This document shows positions 38,501 to 50,500 of a stretch of DNA of 64,000 bases, in pieces. Each line of letters begins with the position of its first letter. Position 1 is the first letter of the stretch. The stretch is from Macrotis lagotis (lineage: Eukaryota; Chordata; Mammalia; Peramelemorphia; Peramelidae): the NCBI RefSeq assembly GCF_037893015.1, contig NC_133666.1, positions 1 to 64,000 on the forward strand, written 5' to 3'. Both the position numbers and the translations under genes were made by a program. The notes under the pieces were generated by a model. The model was not told the DNA's origin. It saw nothing but the letters and a program-made list of their open reading frames with translations, and searched no databases.

Positions 38501-41500
38501 TGCTTATAGTATTGTTTTTTATGTCTATGTCCTGTAACCATTTGGATCTTATCTTGTAAAGGGTGTGAGATGTTGGTCTAATCTGAGTTTCTTCAATACT
38601 AACTTACAATTTTCCCAGTAATTTTTATCAAAGAGGGAGTTTTTATCCCAATGGCCAGGCTCTTTGGGTTTATTAAACAGCAGATTACTATAATCCTCTC
38701 TTGCTTTTACACCTAGTCTATTCCACTGGTCCACCACTCTATTTCTTAGCCAATATCAAACATTTTTGATGACTGATGCTTTATAATATTTTAGATCTGG
38801 TAGGGCTAAGCCACCTTCTTTTGCACTTTTTTTCATTAAGCTCCTGGCAATTCTTGACTTTTTATTTCTCCATATGAAATTTACTTAAAATTTTTTCTAA
38901 CTCGTTAAAGTAATTTTTTAGGAATTTTGGTTGGTAGGGCACTAAACAGATAGTTTAGTTTTGGTAGAATTGTCATTTTTATTATATTAGCTCAGCCTAT
39001 CCATCAGCAGTTGATATTTTCCCAGTTATTTAAATCTAATTTAATTTGTGTGAGAAGTGTTTTATAATTGTTTTCAAAAAGATTCTGAGTCTGTCTTGGC
39101 AAATAGACTCCCAAATATTTTATATTGTCTGAGGTTACTTTGAATGGGATTTCTCTTTCTAGCTCTTTCTGCTGTTTCTTGCTAGACATATATAGAAAAG
39201 TTGAGGATTTATGAGGGTTTATTTTATAACCTGCAACTTTGCTAAAATTGCTAATTGTTTCCAGTAGTTTTTTGGATGATTTCTTGGGATTCTCTAGGTA
39301 GACCATCATGTCATCTGCAAAGAGTGAGAGTTTTGTCTCTTCCTTTCCAATTCTAATTCCTTCAATTTCTTTTTCTTCTCTAATTGCTGATGCTAACATT
39401 TCTAATACAATATTGAATAATAGTGGTGATAATGGGCACCCTTGTTTCACCCCTGATCTTATTGGGAATGCCTCTAGCCTCTCCCCATTGAATATAATGC
39501 TTGTTGATAGCTTCAGATAGATACTGCTAATTATTTTAAGGAACAGTCCATTTTTTCCTACACTCTCTAGTGTTTTTAATAGGAATGGATGCTGTATTTT
39601 GTCAAAAGCTTTTTCAGCATCTATTGATAGGATCATATGATTTCTGATAGGTTTGTTGTTGATATGATTGAGTATACTAACAGTTTTCCTAATATTCAAC
39701 CAACCCTGCATTCCTGGAATAAATCCTACTTGATCATAACGTATTATCCTAGTGATGACTTGTTGTAATCCTTTTGCTAAGATTTTATTTAGGATTTTTG
39801 CATCTATATTCATCAGGGAGATAGGTCTATAATTTTCTTTCTCTGTTTTAACTCTTCCTGGTTTATGTAACAGTACCATATTGGTTTCATAGAAAGAGCT
39901 AGGCAGAGTTCCATCTTTCCCTATTTTTCCATAGAGTTTATATAGGATTGGAACCAATTGTTCCTTAAATGTTTGGTAGAATTCACTTGTGAATTCATCA
40001 GGCCCTGGAGATTTTTTTTAGGGAGTTCAGTAATGGCTTGTTGAATTTCTTTTTCTGAGATAGGGTTGTTTAGGTATTTAATCTTTTCTTCATTTAACCT
40101 GGGCAACTTATATTTTTGTAAATATTCATCCATTTCACTTAGATTATCAAATTTATTGGCATAGAGTTGGGCAAAATACTTTCAAATTATTACTTTAATT
40201 TCCTCCTCATTGGTGGTGAGTTCACCTTTTTCATTTATGATACTAGCAATTTGGTTTTCTTCTTTCTTTGTTTTAATCAGATTGACCAGAGGTTTATCAA
40301 TTTTATTGGTTTCATAATACCAACTTTTGGTTTTATTTATTAATTCAATAGTTTTTTTGCTTTCAATTTTATTAACTTTTTTAATTTTTAGAATTTCTAA
40401 TTTGGTACTTAATTGGGGATTTTTGATTTGTTCTTTCTCTACTTTTTTTAGTTGCATGTTTAGTTCATTGATTTCCTCTTTCTCCAATTTATTCATACAA
40501 GCATTTAGAGCTATATTATATCCCCTGAGAGTTGCTTTGAATGAATCCCATAGGTTTTGGTATGTTGTTTCATTATTATCATTATCTAGGATAAAATGGT
40601 TAATTCTTTCTATAATTTGTTTTTTGGTCCACTCATTTTTTAAAATGAGGTTATTCAGTTTCCAATTTGTTCTGAGTCTATATCTCCTTGGCCCAGTATT
40701 GCATATGACTTTTATTGCATTGTGATCTGAGAAAGATGTATTCACTATTTCTGCCTTTCTGCAGTTGATCATTAGGTTTTTATGTCCTAGTACATGGTCA
40801 ATTTTTGTATAAGTTCCATGTACTGAAGAGAAAAAGGTATATTCCTTTCTATCCCCATTCAGTTTCCTCCATAAGTCTACCATATCTAATTTTTCTAACA
40901 ATCTATTTACCTCCCTAATTTCTTTCTTATTTGTTTTATGATTCGATTTATGTAGATCTGATAGCTGGAGGTTGAGGTCTCCCACTAGTAGAGTTTTGCT
41001 GTCTATGTCTTCCTGTAATTCTTTCAGCTTCTCCTCTAAGAATTTGGGTGCTGTCCCACTGGGTGCATATATATTCAATATTGAAATGACTTTATTGTCT
41101 ATGGTAACTTTTAGATGGATAAAGTTTCCTTCCTTATCTCTTTTAATGCTATCTATTTTTGCTGCTGCTTTGTCTGAGATAAGCATTGCTACCCCTGCTT
41201 TTTTTTTTACTTCAGCTGAAGAAAAATATATTTTGCTCCAGCCTTTTACCTTTACTCTATATGTATCTCTCTGCTTCAAATGAGTTTCTGCAAGCAGCAG
41301 ATTGTAGCATTCTGGTTTTTAATCCACTCTGCTATTTGCTTACATTTTAAGGGAGAGTTCATCCCATTCACATTCAAGGTTATGATTACTAATTCTTTAT
41401 TGCCCTCCATGCTATCTTCCCTCTGTTTGCATTTTCCCCCTTCACCCCCCTTTTATCCATATTCCCCAGTCTTTTGTTTCTGAAAACCACCCCCTTCAGT

Positions 41501-44500
41501 GTGTTTGCCCTCCTATATAACGCCCTCCCCTTTCTTTCCCCTTTCCCTTTTTCCCTTTTCCCTTCCCTTCCTTTTGTTATTTCCCCCACTCCCCTTCCCT
41601 TTCTCCATCCCCTCCCCTTTTCCCCTTTTAATACTTGAAAGGTTAGATGTTTTATTTATAAGTTAACTGAATATGTGTAGGTTGACTTTAAGCCAAGTCT
41701 GATGAGAAGAAGATTCAGGTGTTTCTCCTCTGCTCCCTTCTTCTCCACTATTACCATAGGTTTTTTGTACCTCTTAGTGTAATGAGATTTACCCCCATTC
41801 AGTCCCCTTCTTCCTCCCATCTCTTTCCTGTCCTCCTTTTTAGGGCAGTAGTGTTTTTTTTAGATCATTCTATCTAAGTCATAGAAAATTCTAAGTGTCT
41901 GTCCCTTTTAGTTCTGTATATTCTATCGAACAGAGTCAAAATTCCTGAGAGTTATTAGAGTATTTTTTCCAAGTGGGGTTAAAGCCAATTACCTCCCATT
42001 AGATAGTAGTATCATGGATAGGTCATGAATGTCCATCATTTCTGGCTAGGTGTATTCTCTCTGTGTTAGAGTTACATTTCTGAACGTTTATGAGAATCTT
42101 TTTTTATCCCCATGCTGAGATATAGCCAGTTTCAACTTACTGGATTGAAATTTTTTTCTTTTACCTCCCCCCTTTTTTTACCTTTTCATGTGTCTCTTGA
42201 ACCTTCTGTGTGATGCCCAAATTTTCTCTTTAGGTCTGGTCTTTTCATCAGAAATTTTTGGAATTCTTCCATTTCGTTAAATGTCCATCTTTTTCCCTGG
42301 AAGAGAAGGCTCAAGCTTTGCAGGAAAGTAGATTCTTGGCTGCATTCCAAGCTCCCGTGCTCTTCGAAATATCTCGTTCCAGGACCTTCAATCCCTTAAA
42401 GTTGATGCAGCCAGGTCCTGCGTGATCCTTACTGTGGCTCCTTGATATTTAAATTGTTTCTTTCTGGCTGCTTGCAGGATTTTCTCTTTTATCTGATAGT
42501 TCTGCAGTTTGGCCACAACATTCCTTGGTGTTTACATTTTAGGATCTTTTTCTGGTGGGGATCGATGTACTCTTTCAGTAACTACTTTGCCCTCTGATTC
42601 CATGATATCAGGGCAGTTTTCCATCACTAGATCCTATAGTATTAAGTCCAGGATTTTTTTTCTTTTCAATGTTTTCAGGAAGTCCTATAATTTTCAGATT
42701 GCCCCTCCTCGATCTATTCTTGAGGTCAGTGGTTTTGTTGATGAGGTATTTTACATTTGCTTCTATTTTTTCTATTTTTTGATTTTGTTTAACTGACTCT
42801 TGCTGTCTCCTGGAGTCATTAGTTTCTGTAGACTCCATTCTTTTTTGGGGGGGAAGAGTTTTCTTCGTTAACCTTTTGCAACTCCTTTTCTAATTGGTCA
42901 ATTCTACTTTTGAAAGCTTTCCATTTGACCAATTGAGGTTTTGAGAGAATTAATTTCTTTTTGCATTTGCCCATTTGAAGATCTGAGAAATTTGTTTTCT
43001 TGTTGCAGGGTATTAATTGTCTCCCCCAAGTATTCTAGTTGATTTTTAAACTCCTTTCTTATTTCTTCAAGGAAGTCTTTCTGTGCTGAAGACCAGATTG
43101 TATTCTCCTCAGAGGTTCCAGGTTTCTCTGAGTTAGTGTCTTTCCCTTCCAAGAATTTTTCTATGGATCCACCTTTCCGCTGACCCTTTTTTATTTTGCT
43201 GAGACCTGAGTTTTGGAGGGGCTGCTTCACAGGGACTTGGGATCGCTAAAGGCTTTACTCACTGAGTGCGGTTTCTCTGGCTGGCCAGTAGGAGGTGCTG
43301 GTTGCTTTCTCTGGAGTGCGTGTGACCATGGTTGAGGCCCTCTCCTTTTCCTTGAAGGGAGGAGTTGGAGCTATTGAATTCTTTTGCCTTCAATCAGTGG
43401 TGGGCTTTACCCTGGCCTGAGGTCATTCCTCAGCTGGGCTGGTTCTTCTGCTCACACACTTGGGCCTGAGGCAGAAGTAGTTTGCATTTGTTTGTTAGGG
43501 GAGAAGTCTGAGTTGTAATGGGACTCAGACCAGAGGAGCCCAGGGATGGTGTCCGCCACTCCCCTGCTCCAGAATTCTCCCCCCAGCCCTGTCCAGGATC
43601 TCCCAGGGGACAGCTCCAACACCCCCACAGACTCACGCCCCCACAGTCCAGCCCACCTCTGATCCAGCCGGTCTGGCTCTTGGGCCCTCAGACTCCCGGT
43701 TCCAATTCAGCTGCTAGTCTGGTTGATTGGGGCTGATCCTCCCTCTGGGCCCAGACTCACCCGCCTGAATTCAGCCACAGCTCCTGCTGGAGACAAATCC
43801 TGAGGTAGATGTTCTTTCGGGTTTTTTCTTTCTGGGTTTTTTTGAGTCGGATTTCTTTTAAGAGGTTTGTTTCATGTGGTAGATGGGGAAGAGATCAGGA
43901 GACTTTAGAACTGTGCCTGCCTTCTCTCCGCCATCTTGGCCAGAACCAGTTATGTTTCTAATATTGAACCAGATCTGCAGTCATCAATGTCTTTGGAATA
44001 TGTTGTTCCTGTCATATTTTATTTAAAAATTTTGGGTTGTTATTTTTATGGTATTTTTTTCTCTATTCTAACTCTTGTTAAGGTAGAAGGCCATATTTGT
44101 AACATAGAAAGAATTTGCTAATTTTCTCTACAACATATGTAATATTGGAATTAATTATTAATTAAATATTTGATAGAACTAGCTTTTAAATCCTTCTGGT
44201 TCTTCAGGTTGTTTTCTTTTTGAGTTCATTTATGTCTTGTTTAATTTAATCCAAAAATGGGTATTTTGAGTACTTATACTTGTTATAGTAATCTGGATTT
44301 TAAATATCCATTTTATTTAACTTTTAATGTTATTGACAGATTGTAGGGGAAATAGTATTCTAATAATTTCTTTCTTTATTGGTTAATTTAATAATTTTTT
44401 GAATGTTTGACAATTTAAAATTAAGTTTAATTTTTTTGGGGGGGTTTGAAAGTCAGTGGGGTTAGGTGGCTTGCCCAAGGTGACATAGCTAGGTAATTGC

Positions 44501-47500
44501 TAAGTGTCTGAGGTCAGAGTTGAACTCAGGTGCTCCTGACTCCAGAACCAGTGCTCTATCTACTGTGCCACCTAGCTGCCCCAGTTTAGTTTAAACCGTC
44601 TGTTGATTTGATTAAAATTAATCCCTCCTGCCACTCTTAAGAAAAAAAAAACAAAAGAAAACTATCACCTAGGTTTGTTTATTAACCCAGTTTTTTTTTC
44701 TTTCAGTTTTATAAATCTCTTATGTTGATTTTCAGAATTTCCATTTTTGTGATGAATGGTATTATCGGGGGTCTGGTGCAGAAGGATCTTGTGAAAAAAA
44801 TTTCACTGACAGACTATTTCTCAGTAGGATCCTTAAATAAGGAAGTGTAAACCAAAATGTTTTCTACAGGTGCAAGGATGCATTCAGTGGGATGGTTGGA
44901 CTTTAGACACCTGAGGGGACCCAGGCAGGATACAAAAACATGCTTAGGGGATGCTGGACTTAGGAGACCAGAGGGGACCCCAGACAGGATGAAAACAAAT
45001 TTGTTACAGGCTTGTAAACTTGTTCAAAACATGTTTTTTTTTCCCCAAACTAAGAAGTGTTGGGTTAATTGAACTCAGAGTAGACAAGGTTAGGAGTCAC
45101 AAACTCAGAATGGAGAGGATTGCAGTCTCTTTAGTATTGTGTTTTACCAGAGGGACCCCAAAAAGGTCAAAAGCCCCTCAGTCAGGGGTTTCAGGTACCC
45201 TGGATGTAGCTATTTACCTGAGGAACCTTCCCAAAGGGGCTTAAGCCTCTCAGTCAGTGGTTTCTAGTACCTTGTCTAGTACCTTGGTGAGAGAACACAG
45301 AAGAACAAAGGATCCCCTTTAAATTTAGGTTTTTATGAATTTGCTCAGAAGCAGTAGGAAACAATTAGTATAGGTAACTGCCTACCTTAGGGAGAGCAGG
45401 GTAAGTTTAAATAAGAGATTCAGATACTCCCCTTCCCCCTCAGTCCCGGGTGTCTAGGTGTTGGGGTCTTTGATCTGCTAGGGTCCTAAGGGAAAAGGCT
45501 GAGGGGATGATCTAACTGTTCAAGTATGATCTTTGGGAGTCTCCACAGATCAGAAGGAGAACTATTCTAAGGAGAAAAGACTATTCAGGGGCTCTGGAAA
45601 TGGGGACATATCTTCTCATGCCTGTTTCCAACCAAGCAAGGTCTAAGGACTAGGGAGGGATTCTCTCATGACTACATTTCTATGTCCAAAGGCCTTTTGT
45701 CACACTTAGCTCAGTCAGTTTTATTTCCAGCAGCATCACATTTACGACTAAATCATGTACCCATTTTGACCTATCTTGAAGGGCTTGAACAGCTTTCTTA
45801 TTAATAGATTTTTTTAGGGTTAATTAGAGTTTACTCACAAGAGGCCAGTCATTCTGTGTGTTGTCAAATTACCACCATAGATCTAGTATACGGTTTGTTG
45901 TTTTTTGTTCTCAAGAGGTACATAATGTTAGGTAGGTAATTTCTTTACTTGCAAGAGAATTGGATTTAAGGCAGGGTTTTACAAAGTTATCACCCTCACT
46001 GTCTCCTTCAGAGCAATCTGGGTCCAGTGGCAAAAAACAGGTCAGGATAACTGGAGATGACCCCAGATGCATAGGGAGACCTTCGCTTTTGTAAGCTAAG
46101 GTCTTTCCCAGGTCTCAATTTGTCTGAGGCAATGACTATTCAGTGATTAAGGCTAGGAAAGAAATGAGGCAAAAAATGGCCTCTTTTGCCTAAAAAAAAA
46201 TCAATCTTTTCCCTCAGGGTTTCTGACCAAATCAGAAAAATGGCTTATTTACACCCACTCTGAGCCATCAGAACCCAAATAATGACCAAGTGAGACTTGA
46301 CAGGGACCTGTTGTTGACCAAACAAATGAAAGCCAGAGTAATTTGGGTCATGGTATTATCATTCAGCTCCATTTGAATCCCAATTTAGCAAAACCTGATT
46401 TTCCTTTATTTCAAGAAAAAATAAGTGAAACAATATGGGACAAAAGAGTTAAAAGTCCCCATTTTTTTTCTTTGTTTTGTTTTTATGATAGAATAAAAAA
46501 GTAGGGAAGCGGGGGGATCTAACCTGTAAATCCCAGGTTTCAGTGATCAAAATTTATATTCTTTTGGGCAAAACATCCACAGGTAAGGATTTGATTATGT
46601 GGACAGAGGGAATGAAGGGAGGGAGGGAAGGGAGGTTTTTTAGTTTTTTTAAAAACCTCTCCCTGAGTCTATTTTCCTTTTTATTTCCCTTTCTCCCTTT
46701 TCCCTTCTATTTCCCTGTTGAGAGAAGCTGTATGTCTGTATTATTCCCTTCCCTCCGTTGAACAGTTCAGATGAGAGTGGAGTTCACATGTCACATGTTC
46801 CTAGCACCCATTCCTCCTTGTTTTTGTAGTCTTCTGCCAACTAATTACATGTTCTAATTTCCCCTCACCCTTTCTATCCTCTACCCGCACCCTCAGTATA
46901 TTTCTTCCTTTTTCTTTTTTTTTTTAGTCCATTTCAAAACTTCTTCCAGTTTCTCCTTTTTATTTGGCATTTGTTAGACCACTGATGATAGTAGAGTTCT
47001 GAGGGAGATCGTAGAACATCTCCCTCTATTAGAATGTAAAAACTTCATCCTTATTATTGTTCTCTTACTGTATTTATCTTTTTCTGTTTCTCTTGGTTTT
47101 TCTGTTTGTTTTTTCATAATTTCTACTCAACACAGCTTTTCTTCATGAAAGCTTAGTAATGCACCATTTCATTAAACATTTGTTCCTCGACCCTCCCCTC
47201 CAGGTTGTATTACAGTCAGTACAATGCTTGGGGATTTAATCTGAGTGATTTTGAATGTATTTTATTATGACAAAACATATCTTTTTGGGTGCACAGAATT
47301 TAAGCAAGGGTGCTCATTAGCTAAATTAGATGTAATTAACACTTTTCCTTCATTCTTCAAGAATACCCTGATATCAGGGACCATGATAAGCAAGTGAATT
47401 GGATTTGAGTGAGGGAGTGCTGTGCTAAGTCACCAGACTCACATTCTCCTCTGGAGCCATCTGGGTCCAGGGCCCAGGTGACCCTGGATGTGAGGCAATC

Positions 47501-50500
47501 TGGGGCTAAGTGACTTAACCAGGGTCCCAGAGCCAGGAAGTGTCAAGTGTCTGGGGTCACATTTGAACTCAACTTCTTCTGACTACAGGGCTGGTGTGTC
47601 TATTCACTCTACCACCAGCTACCCTAACAGCCATTAATTCCATCAGTGACTGTGCACCATGTGTTTGTGATTCAACTTGCAAGTAGATCAGAGATGGAAG
47701 CCATTGGGAGAATGTGTGGGTCTAGACTGTTGTGGCTTATTTTTATAATTCTATTAATTTTTATACTTCATCTAAATGTGAATGGTACATGGTAGGCTCT
47801 CATTAAATATTGAGTGATGATGAATAATAATCATTTATATAACACTTAAGGATTTACAAAGCCCTTCTTGAAATCCTGTGCAGTAAAATATCCCCATTTT
47901 GGGAAGAAGAAACAATGATCGTGACATTGTGTGTGGGTAAAGTTACCTTAAAAGAAATTCTCAGAGACTTAGTTGGAACAAAAGAAAATTGTTTATTTAC
48001 TCCAGAGAGAGAGAGAAGGCATACTTACAGACAGATAGCCGTGCAGAAAGTACAAGTTTGGTTTTTATAATTTCTAACTGCAATTCCCCTGCCCCTTTCT
48101 CTCTAACCCCTTCCCCCTTCAGCCCATTGGCAGGATTGGGGGTATACTCTATTCATGGAAATTTATCTTAGATGCCAGGAAAGGAATATAATATTTTCGA
48201 AGTATATATCTCACTAGAAAGTGGGGTCCTAGTGACCTTATGTAACTTATTTTGACTAGGAACAGAAATAGTTATAACAAAGTTTTCAAGGTAATGATGT
48301 TGTGCCTCAGTTAGCAAAACAGTCTTATTGCAAAAACAGGATGTCCTGGGTCCCTTAGAATGCAGGTAAACACTTCTTTAACCCTAAGAGGACTTCAGAA
48401 ATTTTCCACACAACATGATAGCTATTAAGGGAGCGATTTGTGATTAAACTAAGACTTTCTAATTCTAAGCACAGCACTCGTCCTATTGTGTAACTTCTCA
48501 TGAATGGATGCCTAAGGAGATGAATACACACAGAATTGTCTCTTCTCTACATTTTCCTACCGAAATAGTTAACCTATGTGTTATTGAAAAGAGTTCATGC
48601 ATCTTCTATGGGGTTCAAACTAGTGATCTGCCCATGAGGAAATGCCTTCTACCAATTGGAGGTGGTGATATTTCTGCACCTTTGAGTTTGAGAGCATATC
48701 TGGACCACTTAGAGTTTCAGTGAGTTAACAAGAGTCATGTTGGCAACATGTGGCCTGAGGTGGGACCTGAACCTCACTTTTATGGTCCCTGAGAGCAGTC
48801 TACTCCAGGCAGCTGTATTGCAAAATTTATGTAATGTATTTCTTAGAATGTATTAGTTTGTTATCATTGTAAAATTAGTTACTAAATATCAACAGATTCA
48901 TGGCATTTCCTATTTATTAAACAAACACAGAATACAGGTATAGAGAATATGGAAAGGCCTTCCCTCATAATACAAACTATTGTATCTTGAATTTCCATGA
49001 AAACATAGCAGGCTAAGATTATGCCTTTGGGAAAGTGTTTGTAATCATTCAAGCATTGATAAGAATTTTATTTCAATTAAAATAAAAATATTCATCTTTT
49101 CCTTTCAGATATACAAAGGCACATTCCATGCCATCCCCTTTTCAGGTAAGTATTAGCATAGGTGAGGAAAGATTTAAAAAAAAAAAAGAAAACTCTTGCC
49201 CTCAAGAAGCTTACCAACCATCTCATAACAAAAAAGGGTTTTTTTTTCTGATTATCTGAAATGTTATTCATTTACTAATTCCACATTAATGTTCACATCC
49301 CCTATGAGATTTAGTTTCCGTATTTTTTCCAGACCTTCACATTCACCATTTGATTCACACCAGCCACCTGCTCATTTGTTTTAAGAATTCAACTACTTTT
49401 CTTCTTGCTCTACTAACTGATTCTGTTCCTTACCCACTACTTTCTGGGATCATTGCTTATCTTTTACTTGTTATATTTCTAAACCACTATAGTGGGTCTT
49501 TGCCCCATAGTCCACATAGTATCTAATGTATCTGAGACTGTTTTCCATTAACCACCTGGAAAACTAGCTTCATTGCTTACCATACGTTTATCTTCCTATA
49601 GTAAATCATTTATTCCACTTATATGAGAATAACTCTCCTAATAATTAAAACACATTTGTCAAGAAAATTTGAATCTATATGGACCTGTCATTAATTGTAA
49701 ACCCATTAATATATCTTGATTTAATATTGAGCAGCTGCAAAAAAAATCCAAAACAAACCAGCTATGTATAACTCTGAGGATCTGATCAAGGAAGAATAGA
49801 GAATACAGCCACTTTTCTCGTGATACCAGGCCCCTAATGGAGGTAACCTCGGTGTAAACTATTACAATAGAAAGGCTAAAGAGAAGTTTCAGGATTACAT
49901 GGCAGGAAAGGAGATTCTTAGAAGAAGACAGTACAATGGGTATAATGGTAGGCCTACTCATAGAGTAACTCATAGGGCAATTTGGGGAGAGAATTGAGGA
50001 AAGTGAAAAAAAGGTGACTGTTTTAATGTCACGTTCTAGGGTGTTTGGGGGTTTTCCAGATGTTTTGAATCATTTATTCAGAATCATGCAGTCACCTAGT
50101 TCAACCTCCTCATTTTATGTATAAAGAAATTGAGGCCAAGAGTATTTTTAGTGATCTCCCTAAGATGAATCAGTTGAGAAAATCAAGGCTAGAATAAGTC
50201 TTCTTCCTAAAGTTAGCTTTCCAGTGTGGTATGCATCAGTTGCTTCAATGAATTTCTGTTATTTTTTCCATTCCCTCATTGTTTCCCTTTGTCTCCTCAG
50301 GCTTACCACACAGGCTGGCTCTATGTAAACTCTTAATCAGTACTTGCTTATTGTGTACTGACTGGCTGATAATCAGGCCATACCTATTTCTACATCATAT
50401 GTGCCTTGGCCACAGTATCATAGCTAGTCAGTGTCCAAGGAAGACTGGGAACCTGGCTTTTACTCACTCAAGTCTAGCTTTAGTCTGCTGCCTTGGTTTT

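Larger units (their letters stand above)
37223..43946 (-). mobile_element. L1, near full length (6.7 kb), antisense, with TSD
   Basis: Target-site duplication CAGTTATGTTTCT at 37,210-37,222 and 43,947-43,959. Read from 43,946 leftward: 5' UTR beginning with GGCCAAGATGGCGGAGAG, ORF1 (about 43,230-42,230), ORF2 (about 41,395-37,605), then the 3' UTR. This is the only L1 in the window that keeps both ORFs and both ends. Frameshifts and stops in each ORF make it inactive, but divergence is low compared with the other L1 copies. Confidence 0.93.
35978..49108 (+). other. Intron 2 of ABRAXAS1-like gene
   Basis: GT...AG (CTTTCAG), 13.1 kb, mostly transposon: LTR pieces, a 6.7-kb antisense L1 inside an older L1, SINEs and a solo LTR. 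Bases 46,460-47,480 and 48,417-49,108 show no gene or clear repeat. Confidence 0.85.

Noticed and set aside
40327..41283. Plus-strand frames of 132 and 103 codons
   Set aside because: Antisense of the L1 ORF2 endonuclease frame.
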